Positions 1-10,080 of a stretch of DNA of 64,000 nt are shown piece by piece (positions within the stretch are counted from its first letter, which is position 1; each line of letters starts with the position of its first letter). A model generated the notes under the pieces. It was not told the DNA's origin, made no database searches, and worked only from the letters and a program-made list of their open reading frames with translations. This stretch comes from Armatimonadota bacterium (GTDB lineage Bacteria; Armatimonadota; UBA5829). Location: the NCBI GenBank assembly GCA_026392045.1, contig JAPLCU010000020.1, positions 1-64,000 of the forward strand, read 5' to 3'. The position numbers and the translations under genes are program-made.

Positions 1-32
1 GATAACAAACCAAAATCAGGGGATCGGATAAT

Positions 33-3000
33 TTGAAACGAAATGTTCTAATAATCGCCGTTGTCATATTTGTCATCGTATGCGCGGTTGTCAAGACTCA
101 CGCCGCCACGGTATATCTGAAGAGCGGCACAATAGACACCAGATATCAGCGCACTCTTTCGGCGGCGAATCTTGCGCCTGCCAGAGGCGCCGGGTACTAT
201 CTGGTTTCACTTAATGGGCCAGTGACAGACAAAGACAGGCTGGCGCTCACACTAGCGGGCGCTGAGATTCTGGAATACATTCCGGATTTCACGTTTCTCG
301 TGAGAATCGAGCACTCATGCTGCAAGGCTATCAGAAAGCTCGCATTCGTAGATTGGGTCGGACCGTTTTATGCGGAATACAAACGTGAGTTTGCCTCTTC
401 GGCCAAAACAAAACTCGGCCAGTATATCGTGCGAATGTTCCCCGGAAAAAAGGCCGACCGCGTTATTAAGAAAGCGAAAGCGCATGAGATAAAGTGCGGC
501 AATATGTCCTGCGAGGAAGTGTGCCGCGTGCTCGCCGACTCATCTCAGCTTGCTGAGTTGGCTAAATCGGGCGAAGTTGCCTGGATAGAACCTTACGTGC
601 AGCCAAAACTCTGCAATGACGCCGCAGGGGTCATCTCAGGCATCTCGGATGTTCGCCAGGACCTCGGGTTTTACGGTTTCGGGCAGATTGTCGGAATAGC
701 CGATGCTGGCCTGGATACTGGCGATCTCAATACCATCTCCGCTGATTTCGCAGGCCGCATCAATAAGTTCTACACCCTTCGCAGGCCCGGGGAATGGAGC
801 GATCTAAACGGCCACGGCACCCACACCACCGGCTCTATGCTTGGTTCAGGCGCGCTATCCGGCAGCAGCGCATTCACTCACAGCTACAATAACTCATTCG
901 CGGGAGTGGCTCCCGAAGCCAAATTGGTGTTTCAATCCATAGGCGACAGCGGACAATTCGTCTTCCCGCCGCTGCACCTTGGAGAACTCTTCCAGCCTGC
1001 CTATGACGATGGCGTCCGAGTGCACAGCAATAGCTGGGGAACTTCGGTCGCCGGTCAGTATACGGTCTATTCAAACGAGGTTGACCAGTTCATTTGGGAC
1101 AACAAAGACTTCAACGTGGTGTTTGCGGTCGGCAATGAAGCTGAGGATAAAAACGGCGATGGTATAGTGGAAAAAGACTCCATTTATGCCCCCGCCACAG
1201 CCAAGAACTGCATTGCCGTGGGCGCAACAGAGAGCGACCGCACCTCTGGGGGCTATCAGATGGGCTACGGAATCGCCTGGCCAAGCAGCTACCCGGCCGC
1301 ACCGATCAAATACGACCCCGTCAGCAACAACATAAACGGCATGGCGGCCTATAGCGGCAGGGGGCCGACCGATGATAACCGCATCAAACCCGATATCTGC
1401 GCCCCCGGCGCCAATATCATTTCCTCACGCACCCACGCTGCCAACATCTCCGGCTGGCAGGCATTTGACTCGAACTACATCTATTGGGGCGGCACGAGTA
1501 TGTCCACTCCACAAGTCGCAGGCGCTGCAGCGCTGGTGCGCGAATATCTCCAGAAAGAAAAGGGCATAAACCCGAGTGCGGCAATGGTCAAGGCGACTCT
1601 TTTGCAGGGCGCCGTAGACATGGCTCCGGGCCAATATGGCGCCGGTTCATTCCTGGAACTGCAACCGGCGCCGGACTTTTCCCAGGGATGGGGCAGAATG
1701 AACGTCAAGCAATCTCTATGCCCGGATCCTCCAACAGTAAACGAGTTTGCAGACGTTTCCACAGGCCTTTCCACCGGGGCATCTGCTGACTTTCAGTATC
1801 TGGTGACAGACACCTCTGTCCCATTCAAGGCAACCATTGTCTGGAGCGATTACCCGGGCTCGGTACACGCAGCCAAAGAGCTCGTCAATGATCTGGATAT
1901 AACCGTGACTTCGCCCACGGGCAAGATCTACAAACCTTCCGACCGAACGAACAACATCGAGCAGGTGAAGATAAAACAGCCCGAAGCAGGCGCTTACACA
2001 CTGAGCGTGACGGGTTACAATGTCCCGATGGGCCCGCAGGACTATGCGCTGGCGGTTTCCGGCGGGCTGCCAAATACTTATATTTCGGGCACGGTAAAGA
2101 CGGCATCCGGCGCGGGGGTATCGGGCGCTACTGTTGCCCTGGTTTCGTCGAGCGGTATAAAGAGGGTCACCACGAATACGACCGGCAAGTATCTGACCCA
2201 TGTCCCGCCTGGCGCCTATTCGGTGCAGGTATCGAAGCTGGGCTGGACATTCACCCCGCGCGCGAAGACTATTAATGTAGTCAGTTCCGCTGTCACTAAC
2301 GTAGATTTTGTGGGAAGCGGCGCTCCGGGCAACCTCGCCGGTACGGTCACGGGCGCGGTGGGCGGAGTTGTAAGCCACATAATCGAATGCCCGCATCCGT
2401 ATCTTAATAGTTTCGACCAGACCTACACCATCACAGCTCACGACGGTGCGACTCGCGTGCGGGTTCACTTCGCCGAAATTGACCTCATGAGCGACGGTGA
2501 CATGATCAACATTCTGGATGCCAATGATAACATCATTGATACTTTCACAGACAAGGGTGAGGATATCTGGAGCTCATGGGCTGCGGGCAACGCCATTAAG
2601 ATCAGACTCATCACAAATGACTACGGAAACATTGGCTACGGATTCTTTGCTGATGGTTATGAGACCGATTTGATCGGGCAAGGCGCGGTTGAAGGGGTTA
2701 CACTTAGCATCACGCCAACAAGCGCAAGCTCGAGGTCCGCCGCCAACGGATCTTACAGCCTGAACTCAGTCCCAGCCGGCACTTATACCATAACACCGGC
2801 AAAGGCCAACTGGAAGTTCCAACCGGCCTCAAAAACCGTAGAAATCCCGGCTGGCGGCACACTGTCCGGGGTGGACTTCACGGCATTCCCGCCCGGCTCT
2901 ATCTCGGGTGAAACCCTTATGGTCTCATCACAGACCGTCGCGGCCAATATTCAGTCTCCGCACCCATACCCGGATAACTATTCCGAGACCTGGCAGATAA

Positions 3001-3695
3001 CAGCTGACCCCAATGCCACCCGAATTCGGCTGCATTTCTCCATTCTCATAACTGAACCCGCCTGGGATTACGTCTATCTCATGGACGGCGAAGACAATAT
3101 CATCGAGATTTTCACCGATGCCTATACAGACCTCTGGACTCCCTGGGTCAGCGGCAACATCGCCAGGATAATGCTCACAAGCGACCCGGGCAACAACGAT
3201 TATGGCTTCAAATGCGATAAATATGAGGTCGAAACCATGGGCAGCGGGCTTTCGGGCGCAACCGTCGAACTCTCACCGGAAAATCTTTCAGTAACGACTT
3301 CGCAAAGCGGCTCTTTCGTGTTCCCAGAGGTGGTCATGGGTTCACATTCGGTTCTGCCAAAAAGCACGTATGCGATCTTTGACCCACCGCTCGCCCAGGT
3401 CAACATATCCGCCGGCATGGCCGAGCGCCTGCTCTTCTACGTGAAGCCAATAGAGCTCTCAACGACATCCCCGGCAAAAGCGATACCGGATGGCGTTACG
3501 CTCACCCTGCGCGGCCTCACGGTTGCGGCGGCATATAACGGCTTCTTCTATGTCCAAAGCTCCAGCCGCCTCCCAGGCCTGCGTGTGCAGTCAGACGCAG
3601 CGGTCAGTGAAGGGCAGATAGTGGACGTCACCGGCGCTCTAGCCACCGTCGAGGGCGAACGCAGGTTGAATGCAAGCGCGGTGGTTAAGAAGTAG
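33..3695 (+). CDS. Secreted subtilisin-like serine protease (S8) with C-terminal regulatory-like and CUB-like modules
   Basis: This is a 1220-residue exported peptidase that should cut proteins outside the cytoplasm. The TTG start is followed by a hydrophobic signal peptide and about 190 residues of prodomain. The S8 triad is visible: Asp224 in IADAGLD (DAG instead of the usual D-S/T-G), His261 in NGHGTHTTG, and Ser489 in GGTSMSTPQVAG. After the catalytic domain come a jelly-roll segment, a carboxypeptidase-regulatory-like domain (about 690-770), a CUB-like module (about 782-880), a second regulatory-like domain, a second CUB-like module (about 955-1060), a third regulatory-like domain and an OB-like tail. 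The two CUB-like modules share the HPY...RVHF pattern. No operon partner is seen. The substrate is unknown; the family call is firm. Confidence 0.93.
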   Translation: MKRNVLIIAVVIFVIVCAVVKTHAATVYLKSGTIDTRYQRTLSAANLAPARGAGYYLVSLNGPVTDKDRLALTLAGAEILEYIPDFTFLVRIEHSCCKAIRKLAFVDWVGPFYAEYKREFASSAKTKLGQYIVRMFPGKKADRVIKKAKAHEIKCGNMSCEEVCRVLADSSQLAELAKSGEVAWIEPYVQPKLCNDAAGVISGISDVRQDLGFYGFGQIVGIADAGLDTGDLNTISADFAGRINKFYTLRRPGEWSDLNGHGTHTTGSMLGSGALSGSSAFTHSYNNSFAGVAPEAKLVFQSIGDSGQFVFPPLHLGELFQPAYDDGVRVHSNSWGTSVAGQYTVYSNEVDQFIWDNKDFNVVFAVGNEAEDKNGDGIVEKDSIYAPATAKNCIAVGATESDRTSGGYQMGYGIAWPSSYPAAPIKYDPVSNNINGMAAYSGRGPTDDNRIKPDICAPGANIISSRTHAANISGWQAFDSNYIYWGGTSMSTPQVAGAAALVREYLQKEKGINPSAAMVKATLLQGAVDMAPGQYGAGSFLELQPAPDFSQGWGRMNVKQSLCPDPPTVNEFADVSTGLSTGASADFQYLVTDTSVPFKATIVWSDYPGSVHAAKELVNDLDITVTSPTGKIYKPSDRTNNIEQVKIKQPEAGAYTLSVTGYNVPMGPQDYALAVSGGLPNTYISGTVKTASGAGVSGATVALVSSSGIKRVTTNTTGKYLTHVPPGAYSVQVSKLGWTFTPRAKTINVVSSAVTNVDFVGSGAPGNLAGTVTGAVGGVVSHIIECPHPYLNSFDQTYTITAHDGATRVRVHFAEIDLMSDGDMINILDANDNIIDTFTDKGEDIWSSWAAGNAIKIRLITNDYGNIGYGFFADGYETDLIGQGAVEGVTLSITPTSASSRSAANGSYSLNSVPAGTYTITPAKANWKFQPASKTVEIPAGGTLSGVDFTAFPPGSISGETLMVSSQTVAANIQSPHPYPDNYSETWQITADPNATRIRLHFSILITEPAWDYVYLMDGEDNIIEIFTDAYTDLWTPWVSGNIARIMLTSDPGNNDYGFKCDKYEVETMGSGLSGATVELSPENLSVTTSQSGSFVFPEVVMGSHSVLPKSTYAIFDPPLAQVNISAGMAERLLFYVKPIELSTTSPAKAIPDGVTLTLRGLTVAAAYNGFFYVQSSSRLPGLRVQSDAAVSEGQIVDVTGALATVEGERRLNASAVVKK

Positions 3696-3827
3696 GCAAG
3701 ACAAAAGAACAAGTTTACATAAGAACGGCTGGGCTTAGGGACGAAAAATAGTTCCGAAACATAGCGAACTTTCAAGAGTCCCGCCGTATTTCAGAATTCA
3801 AGCCACTCTTGCAATTTCACCCTCCAT

Positions 3828-3856
3828 TTGACACCGCGAAATGCCGATGATATACT
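3828..3856 (+). promoter_or_regulatory. Sigma70-type promoter for the GAF/PP2C phosphatase gene
   Basis: TTGACA (3828-3833), a 17-bp spacer and TATACT (3851-3856). Transcription would start near 3863 and leave a leader of about 60 nt before the ATG at 3925. The -35 is perfect and the -10 differs at one base. This is sequence evidence only. Confidence 0.75.
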
Positions 3857-3924
3857 CAGGGTTAGCTGCTCCTATATAATCCCCATTCATATAATTCTGG
3901 GTTGCGCAAAACGGAGAATCTTTA

Positions 3925-6204
3925 ATGCTCAAAGGCGTTGCAAAAGCCGGTGGGAATGATCCACAAGATCACTATGGAATTGTGGTTGCGTTGTCAAACC
4001 TTTCCAAGACACTGAGTGGAGCCCAAGAAGATTCTACATTCGCTGCGGCGGCCGATGCCGGAGCCACAATGCTGCGCATCTCCCGGATGATTGTCTATAT
4101 TAATGATGAAAATGGCAACCTGGTCACATGCGGCAGCGTCGGAGTGCTAAGCGGCGAGCGAGATATGCTTGAAGTAGCTCTTGAGGTTGCTGCGGCAACG
4201 CTTGATTCAGCCAACCCTGTGATTTACCCCAACCCCTCGACGCCAAATAACGAAATTGTCGCTGGGCTCAAGAGAGTAAACCTTTTCTCTGCGCTCGGAG
4301 TCCCAATGCGCGTTGGGCAAATGAATGTCGGGGCGATAGTTGCGCTTGGGGCAAAGCCTCGGCTTTTCGCGCAGGCCGATATCGACCTCCTGCACATTGT
4401 CGCCAGCCAAACCGCACTGGTTGTGTGGAAAACCAGGAACCAGCCTTCGCCCACCGAAAACATTCCTGAAGATCAAGATACCCTGATACAGCTAGCCGAC
4501 AGAAAGATTCAGGAACTTTCGCTGGTGAACCGGGTCAGTGAAGCCGTAAGCTCAACATTGAACCTTGAAAAGCTGCTGGATATCGCTCTGGAGCAGAGCA
4601 TGGCGTCTGTTGGGGCTGATGTCGGATCGCTGATGCTGATAAATAAGGACACGAATAAGCTGGAGATTGTGGCGTCGCGCGGATTGGCTGAGAAATGGGT
4701 GAAGCAGACATCAGTTAAGATCGGCAGCAGCATCTCAGGTTGGGTAGCTGAGCATGGAGAAAGCGCGCTGATCAATGATGCCCGCAGCGACCAGCGTTTT
4801 AAGATGCCTTTCTTCCGCGATCAGATCAGCTCGGCGGCATCTATTCCACTTAAGGCAAAGGGCGCTGTGATTGGGGTTTTGAATATCAGCGCCCATAAAC
4901 CCAAACGAGTTTTTGATGAGCGCGACTTGCAGCTTTTGGGGACCGTTGCGAACCAGATGGCGGCGGCAATTGAAAACGCTCGGCTTTATGACCGCGTCAA
5001 TCGGAGGACCAAGGAGCTCGATAGCCTTTTGCATATATCGCGAACGATTACATCGACGCTCAACCTCGACGACGTAATGCGCCAGCTTTGCGATGAGATT
5101 TGCCAGGTTTTCCAGTTGGATGTATGCACGCTGTTGCTTTTGGACGAACTCAGCGGAAGATTCAGATTCGGCCACGGCTGCGGTCTTAAGACCCGCCGGA
5201 AGTATATTTATTACGACCTTTCCTCACCGTTTGCGCTTCGGGTGCGAAAAACCGGCTCCAAACTGCTTATCAAAAATATTGACGCCTCAAAGGCGATGCG
5301 CACTGAAATCTCCAAGCAAGAAGGGCTTCATAGCGCGATCTGCATACCTGTCAAGCACCAGGGCCAGCTGGTGGCGGTGGTCACGGGTTTCTCCAGGGAA
5401 CAGCGGGCGCTGGCGAAGTCGCAGATGGATATCATAAGGCCGCTTGGCGAACTGGCGGGCGTGGCGCTTCACAATGCCAGGAAATATCGCCAGAAGTATA
5501 AAATGGCAGCGATATTGCAGGAGAAACTGACGCCGTCATCAATTCCCGAAGTGAGCGGGCTGGATATTGGGCATAAGTTTTTGCCTGCGCGCGGGGTTGG
5601 TGGAGATTACTACGATTTCATCAAGTTCTCGGAAGGCAAGATCGGAATTATTGTCGGTGATGTGGCAGGCAGCGATATTGAGGCGGCTGAATATACGACC
5701 ATGGGCAAATATGTGCTCCGTGCGTATGCCAAGGACTATTCGTCGGCGGCGGATGTGCTTGCCAAGACCAACGATATGGTCTGCGAGGACACTCGCACGG
5801 AAATGTTCATCAGTTTGTTCTATGGAATCATTGATGTCGAGCGCGGCAAGTTGCGCTATGCAAGCGCTGGCTGTGAACCTGCCGTGCTTTACAGGGCCAA
5901 AACTAAGATTGTCACTTCATTGGCGGCAGATGGGATGCTTCTGGGTATTAAACGCGGGACGACTTATGTGGAGCAGGAAGTGGATATCGAACCGGGAGAT
6001 ATTCTGCTGCTGCACACTGATGGCCTCCCAGAAGCGGGCGTCGGCAATGAGCGGTTTGGCACGCATCGGGTGCACGAAGTTGTCAAAGAGAACGCCAAAA
6101 GCAGCGCTCAGAACATAGTAGACAACCTTTACGGCGCATTGATCGAATTCGGGCATGGTAGAATCACGGACGATGTGGCGATGGTGGCGGTCAAGGTTCT
6201 TTAG
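3925..6204 (+). CDS. Three-GAF-domain PP2C (SpoIIE/RsbU-type) protein phosphatase
   Basis: A 759-residue cytoplasmic sensor-phosphatase. Three GAF domains (about 20-165, 205-360 and 370-520) precede a SpoIIE-type PP2C domain (about 545-759). The metal-binding acidic residues are in place: GGDYYDF, GDVAGSD (usually GDVSGHG), HTDGLPEAG and ITDDVA. RsbU-type phosphatases remove phosphate from an anti-anti-sigma protein. The HATPase kinase encoded just downstream is the natural opposing enzyme, so the two probably form a partner-switching module. No STAS-domain antagonist or sigma factor lies in the window. Start: ATG with CGGAGA seven bases upstream, behind a good promoter. The signal sensed by the GAF domains is unknown. 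Confidence 0.93.
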   Translation: MLKGVAKAGGNDPQDHYGIVVALSNLSKTLSGAQEDSTFAAAADAGATMLRISRMIVYINDENGNLVTCGSVGVLSGERDMLEVALEVAAATLDSANPVIYPNPSTPNNEIVAGLKRVNLFSALGVPMRVGQMNVGAIVALGAKPRLFAQADIDLLHIVASQTALVVWKTRNQPSPTENIPEDQDTLIQLADRKIQELSLVNRVSEAVSSTLNLEKLLDIALEQSMASVGADVGSLMLINKDTNKLEIVASRGLAEKWVKQTSVKIGSSISGWVAEHGESALINDARSDQRFKMPFFRDQISSAASIPLKAKGAVIGVLNISAHKPKRVFDERDLQLLGTVANQMAAAIENARLYDRVNRRTKELDSLLHISRTITSTLNLDDVMRQLCDEICQVFQLDVCTLLLLDELSGRFRFGHGCGLKTRRKYIYYDLSSPFALRVRKTGSKLLIKNIDASKAMRTEISKQEGLHSAICIPVKHQGQLVAVVTGFSREQRALAKSQMDIIRPLGELAGVALHNARKYRQKYKMAAILQEKLTPSSIPEVSGLDIGHKFLPARGVGGDYYDFIKFSEGKIGIIVGDVAGSDIEAAEYTTMGKYVLRAYAKDYSSAADVLAKTNDMVCEDTRTEMFISLFYGIIDVERGKLRYASAGCEPAVLYRAKTKIVTSLAADGMLLGIKRGTTYVEQEVDIEPGDILLLHTDGLPEAGVGNERFGTHRVHEVVKENAKSSAQNIVDNLYGALIEFGHGRITDDVAMVAVKVL

Positions 6205-6248
6205 AGATATCTGATAATTAAGGCAGAGCTATTTATGGAACAATAGAC

Positions 6249-6716
6249 ATGAATGCTGATGCAAGCGGCCATGACGGTCTTTGCTGGAGGACGGTTTTGA
6301 GACAGGGCGAAGTGATGCTTTTGGAAATACCCAGTTCGACAGAGTATGTGTCGATTGCGTGCCATGCTATCGAAGGCATTGCGCGCCGGATGACATTCAC
6401 CGCCAATGAGGTCGAAGATATCAAGCTGGCGGTGGGCGAAGCTTGCACGAACGCAGTAAAGCATGGTCCCGCCCTGGAAGAGTCGCCGAATGTGGAAATC
6501 AAGTGCAGCGTTCATCCGGACGGTCTGACGGTGGAAATACGCAACAGCACCATAGGTAGAGTTCACCCACATATCCCCACAAAGCTCGACGCATCCCACG
6601 AATCCGGGCGAGGTCTGTATATGATGCGCAAGCTGGTAGATGAAGTGGATATGAAGTGGGAGCACTGCTCAGCTACGGTCAAACTTTTTAAGAAGCTTAC
6701 TGCCACTGCGGCTTAA
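6249..6716 (+). CDS. RsbW/SpoIIAB-like HATPase serine kinase (anti-sigma factor)
   Basis: A 155-residue GHKL-fold ATPase of the anti-sigma/serine kinase class. The N-box (GEACTNAVKHG) and the Gly-rich ATP-lid motif (SGRGLYMMRKLVDEV) are clear. Members bind a sigma factor and phosphorylate its antagonist. The gene lies 44 bases after the RsbU-type phosphatase, so the pair is probably co-transcribed and acts on a shared STAS-domain partner encoded elsewhere. The first 22 residues are not family-like; an ATG at 6315 (MLLEIPSS) is an alternative start. Neither start has a strong ribosome site. Confidence 0.88.
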   Translation: MNADASGHDGLCWRTVLRQGEVMLLEIPSSTEYVSIACHAIEGIARRMTFTANEVEDIKLAVGEACTNAVKHGPALEESPNVEIKCSVHPDGLTVEIRNSTIGRVHPHIPTKLDASHESGRGLYMMRKLVDEVDMKWEHCSATVKLFKKLTATAA

Positions 6717-6743
6717 AGCTTTCGCAATGCCGTGCGTCAGTTC

Positions 6744-6767
6744 GTTTCGGGACTGAAGTCCCAAAAC
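6744..6767. repeat. Palindromic hairpin of the variable-stem intergenic family
   Basis: GTTTcGGGAC and GTCCCaAAAC enclose a short TGAA loop. It lies between the convergent kinase gene and fhs and resembles the hairpins at 49443-49465 and 58023-58133. No T-tract follows, so it is a weak terminator candidate. Confidence 0.5.
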
Positions 6768-6828
6768 ACCAGTCCCTAAACCGAACCTCTTACTGGGCAC
6801 GTGGCTCTGCCCCTACGATTGGTAACAT

Positions 6829-6875
6829 TCCCTTCCCTACTCTCCGCTTTCCACTTTCCACTCTCCACTATTCTC
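6829..6875. repeat. Heptamer tandem array (CTTTCCA/CTCTCCA units)
   Basis: Successive 7-base units CTCTCCG, CTTTCCA, CTTTCCA, CTCTCCA and CTATTCT run up to the 3' end of fhs. It is one of several heptamer arrays in this window (see 10081, 28313, 41061 and 53039). Confidence 0.55.
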
Positions 6876-8541
6876 AAAACAGCCCGTAGATCTCGCCGTC
6901 GGGGTTCATTCCTATTTTGGCGGCGGCTGGGACTTTTGGCAGGCCTGGCATGGTCATTATATTGCCTGCGTAAATTACCACAAAACCCGCGCCCGCGCTG
7001 ACCTTGGCCTCGCGGACGGTTATCTTGAAGCCGCTGGGCTTGCCGATGATTTTTGGATCATCGGAAAGCGAGTTTTGGGTTTTGGCGATACAGACCGGCA
7101 GGTTGCCAAAGCCCAGGGATTCTATCTTCTTGATCTGAGTAAGAGCGGCGGGCAGGAAATCTGCGCCATCTGCGCCGTAGAACTGCCTCGCGACCTCTTC
7201 CACTTTTTCTTTGATAGGCAGATCGACCGAATAGGCCGGGTGGAATTGTGATTCGTGCTCGCATGCCGCAAGAACGAGTTCGGCGAGATCAAGACCGCCT
7301 TCGCCGCCCGCCGCCCAAACATCTGAAAGCGCCCATGGCACTTCCATTTTTTCGCAGCAATCTGAGAGCGCCTGGATTTCCTCATCGGTATCCGCGGGGA
7401 ACTTGTTGATGGCTACGATCGGCACCAGACCGACGTTGCGCACGTTCTCGCAGTGCTTTTCGAGGTTCGCGATGCCCTTGACGACCGCTTCGGGGTTGTT
7501 CAGGGCAAGATCGGCGAGTGCAACGCCGCCGTGCATCTTCAGCGCTCTTATAGTGGCGACAACAACCGCTGCCGCAGGCTTCAGGCCAGCCGCGCGGCAT
7601 TTGATATTAAAGAACTTTTCCGCGCCGAGATCGCTGCCGAAACCGGCTTCGGTGACTACATAATCGGCTAGTTTCATGGCCATTTTGGTAGCAATAATAG
7701 AGTTGCAGCCGTGGGCGATATTGCCGAACGGGCCGCCATGGACAAATGCGGGTGTGCCCTCGAGGGTCTGCACCAGATTCGGAATAATCGCGTCTTTGAG
7801 GACGACTGCCATTGCACCGCTCGCGCTAAGGTCCTTCGCAGTCACCGGCTGGCCGGATTTATTGAGGCCGACTACTATGTTTGCCAGCCTGCGCTCAAGG
7901 TCTGCGCGGTCATTCGATAGGCAAAGGAGCGCCATGATCTCAGATGCGGTAGTGATATCGAAACCGGATTCGCGAGGAATGCCGTTTGTTTTGCCGCCTA
8001 GACCGATCACGATGTCTCGAAGCGCGCGCTCATTCATATCCATGACCCGCTTCCAGGTGATGGAGTGAACGTCAATATTGAGCTCATTGCCCTGGTGGAT
8101 GTGGTTGTCCAGCATGGCAGAAAGCAGGTTGTGCGCGGTGGTGATGGCGTGGAAATCGCCGGTGAAGTGCAGGTTAATATCCGCCATCGGAATCACCTGA
8201 GCGTAACCGCCGCCCGCCGCCCCACCCTTGATGCCAAAGCAAGGCCCAAGAGACGGCTCGCGAATGGCGATACACGTGGATTTGCCAAGCTTGCGGATGG
8301 CGTCGCCCAAACCAACGCCCGTCGTGGTCTTGCCCTCGCCCGCCGGGGTCGGGGTAATAGCCGTCACAATAATCAACTTGCCCTCGGGGCGGTCTGTCTT
8401 ATGGTTCAAGACATCCAGCGAAACCTTCGCCTTGTCTTTGCCATAAAACACGAGATCGTCTTCAGTAAGACCAATCTCTGCTGCAATGTCTCTAATATGT
8501 TTTGGCTGCGCTTGCTGCGCAATTTCTACGTCTGTTAACAC
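6874..8541 (-). CDS. fhs: Formate-tetrahydrofolate ligase
   Basis: Makes 10-formyl-THF from formate, THF and ATP in the cytoplasm: the entry step of the methyl branch of the Wood-Ljungdahl pathway and a general C1 source. The protein has 555 residues, normal for bacterial Fhs. The P-loop [13 protein letters not shown] and long conserved stretches ([20 protein letters not shown]) are present. I place the start at the GTG at 8541 (LTDVEIAQQ follows) because AAGGAG lies seven bases upstream. The reading frame stays open to 8601, but those codons run through a palindromic repeat. The gene is last in an apparent minus-strand operon with metV, metF and a methyl-THF methyltransferase. No CODH/acetyl-CoA synthase genes are seen. 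Confidence 0.97.
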   Translation of the reverse strand: MLTDVEIAQQAQPKHIRDIAAEIGLTEDDLVFYGKDKAKVSLDVLNHKTDRPEGKLIIVTAITPTPAGEGKTTTGVGLGDAIRKLGKSTCIAIREPSLGPCFGIKGGAAGGGYAQVIPMADINLHFTGDFHAITTAHNLLSAMLDNHIHQGNELNIDVHSITWKRVMDMNERALRDIVIGLGGKTNGIPRESGFDITTASEIMALLCLSNDRADLERRLANIVVGLNKSGQPVTAKDLSASGAMAVVLKDAIIPNLVQTLEGTPAFVHGGPFGNIAHGCNSIIATKMAMKLADYVVTEAGFGSDLGAEKFFNIKCRAAGLKPAAAVVVATIRALKMHGGVALADLALNNPEAVVKGIANLEKHCENVRNVGLVPIVAINKFPADTDEEIQALSDCCEKMEVPWALSDVWAAGGEGGLDLAELVLAACEHESQFHPAYSVDLPIKEKVEEVARQFYGADGADFLPAALTQIKKIESLGFGNLPVCIAKTQNSLSDDPKIIGKPSGFKITVREAKVSAGAGFVVIYAGNIMTMPGLPKVPAAAKIGMNPDGEIYGLF

Positions 8542-8585
8542 TAATTTTCTCCTTCTGATTTGGAAGTTAGCCATATTATTTATGA

Positions 8586-8657
8586 TGTGCGGCTTCGGCA
8601 TCAGGATACCGAAGCAACTAATTGTGCGGCTTCGGCATCAGGATACCGAAGCAACTA
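8586..8657. repeat. Two identical copies of a 35-nt palindromic element (family R1)
   Basis: Copies at 8586-8620 and 8623-8657 are identical and separated by two bases. Each holds a hairpin with stem GCTTCGG/CCGAAGC around loop CATCAGGATA. They fill the spacer between metV and fhs. A third copy, identical over 32 bases, lies inside the M16 peptidase coding sequence at 17277-17308. Confidence 0.9.
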
Positions 8658-8692
8658 AAGTTTGAGTCTCATTCTTGAACAGAGACAGCTGT

Positions 8693-9136
8693 TTATCTCA
8701 TTGGCGGTGGGTCCTTTTTGATTAGTTCGACTTCCTTGAGCTCCTTGCCGAGGTCCATCGGTAAAATTCGCCCCGCGAACATGTTCAGCCATGCGCTGGT
8801 GCGCTCCAGGCGGCGGTCTACTGGTATATGATACTTCCGCAGCTTACCCTGCCTGCCCATCTTCTTTGAGCGCTCATTAATTAGCCACCATATACAGCGG
8901 CGGTCCGGGTAGACCTCGCAGAAACCCTTTTCGCGAGTGCCGCCGCAGGGGCCATTTCTGATCTGCTTAGGGCAGCGCATCGGGCACGTGAAAGCGTCGT
9001 GGCTGAGCACACATTGGCCGCAATCCTGGCACCCGAAGACAGGCTTTTTCACTATGTTTTCGGCAACAACCGCTGATTTGTTCAGTAATGCGTACTTTTC
9101 GCAGAAAGATGCGATAGCTTCTGATAGTTTGCTCAT
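8693..9136 (-). CDS. metV: MetV: methylenetetrahydrofolate reductase C-terminal (MTHFR_C) cysteine-rich subunit
   Basis: A 147-residue protein with the cysteine-rich MTHFR_C signature: CQDCGQC, then CPMRCPKQIRNGPCGG and a later CEVYPDRRC. In acetogens such as Moorella, MetV is the small partner of MetF in methylene-THF reductase. Here metV overlaps metF by four bases (ATGA), so translation is coupled and a MetVF complex is likely. The electron donor cannot be told from sequence. Function by homology is solid; complex formation is inferred from the overlap. Confidence 0.88.
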   Translation of the reverse strand: MSKLSEAIASFCEKYALLNKSAVVAENIVKKPVFGCQDCGQCVLSHDAFTCPMRCPKQIRNGPCGGTREKGFCEVYPDRRCIWWLINERSKKMGRQGKLRKYHIPVDRRLERTSAWLNMFAGRILPMDLGKELKEVELIKKDPPPMR

Positions 9137-10071
9137 TGTACTTCAACCTCTTCCTGATGCGGCGAGGTAAGAATTGGCCTGGGGAGTAATTCTGCCTCTT
9201 CAACAATTCTCGGCGTGATGGATTCCCAGAGCACCGGCATGATATGTACGCCCTTTACCCCCTGTGTCTTGTGCAGACGTTTAATGGTCTCCACGCAGAT
9301 CGCAACGCCTTCTTCTTTGGGATCAGCAGCGGATTTCATGCGCGAAATATACTCATCTGCAATGCTCATCCCCGGCACACTTTCGCGCATATACTCCAGC
9401 GCCTTAACCGATTTCACCGGCATCACTCCCGCGATAATATGCACCTGCTGGTCGTAACCCTCATCGCGAACGGCTTTTATCCATTTATCGAACTTAACGA
9501 AATCAAACACCGGCTGGGTCTGAATAAAATTCGCGCCCGCACGGATTTTCTTGCCGAGGCGGATGATACGGAGGTCAAGGGGTTCGGCAAACGGGTTCGC
9601 TGCCCCGCCTATGAACATTTTGGGCGGCGCTTTGATCTCATCACCTGAGAGAAACCTGCCCTCGTTCATTTCACGGAGAGTATGGATAAGCTGCACGCTG
9701 TCGAGGTCAAAAACGCCCTTGGCTTCCGGGTGGTTGCCGAAGGTCTGATAGTCGCCGGTAAGACATAGAATATTTTCGATGCCTGCGGCATACGCGCCGA
9801 GGATATCCGACTGCAGCGCCAGCCGGTTTCTATCTCGGCAGGTCATCTGCATAATTGGCTCCAGGCCGCCCTCAACTACAAACACGCTCGCCATTATCGA
9901 ACTCATGCGCACAATTGCGGTCTGATTATCTGTAAGGTTAACGGCATCAACCACCCCCCGGAAGTAGTCGCACTTCCGAATGATGGCGGCCTTGTCCGCG
10001 CTCTGCGGCGGCCCCATCTCCCCGCAAACAACAAACTCGCCCTGGTTAAGGAGTCTTTCAAAATTGCTCAT
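9133..10071 (-). CDS. metF: 5,10-methylenetetrahydrofolate reductase catalytic subunit
   Basis: A 312-residue FAD-dependent TIM-barrel enzyme that reduces methylene-THF to methyl-THF. Typical stretches are FVVCGEMGPPQSAD, NLTDNQTA, CRDRNRLALQSDILGA, CLTGDY, and FIQTQPVFD near residue 180. It overlaps metV at the 3' end. The bases before the ATG carry no Shine-Dalgarno: a heptamer array (10081-10120) ends about ten bases upstream. The leader therefore looks invaded by repeats, and expression may depend on coupling to the upstream methyltransferase gene. Confidence 0.95.
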   Translation of the reverse strand: MSNFERLLNQGEFVVCGEMGPPQSADKAAIIRKCDYFRGVVDAVNLTDNQTAIVRMSSIMASVFVVEGGLEPIMQMTCRDRNRLALQSDILGAYAAGIENILCLTGDYQTFGNHPEAKGVFDLDSVQLIHTLREMNEGRFLSGDEIKAPPKMFIGGAANPFAEPLDLRIIRLGKKIRAGANFIQTQPVFDFVKFDKWIKAVRDEGYDQQVHIIAGVMPVKSVKALEYMRESVPGMSIADEYISRMKSAADPKEEGVAICVETIKRLHKTQGVKGVHIMPVLWESITPRIVEEAELLPRPILTSPHQEEVEVQ

Positions 10072-10080
10072 AATATTTAT

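Noticed and set aside
1716-2468. A 250-codon minus-strand frame
   Set aside because: Antisense to the subtilase gene, Arg/Cys-rich, no ribosome site.
8542-8601. Upstream extension of fhs to the ATG at 8601
   Set aside because: The extra codons run into a palindromic repeat; a GTG with AAGGAG at ideal spacing at 8541 gives the family-standard N-terminus.
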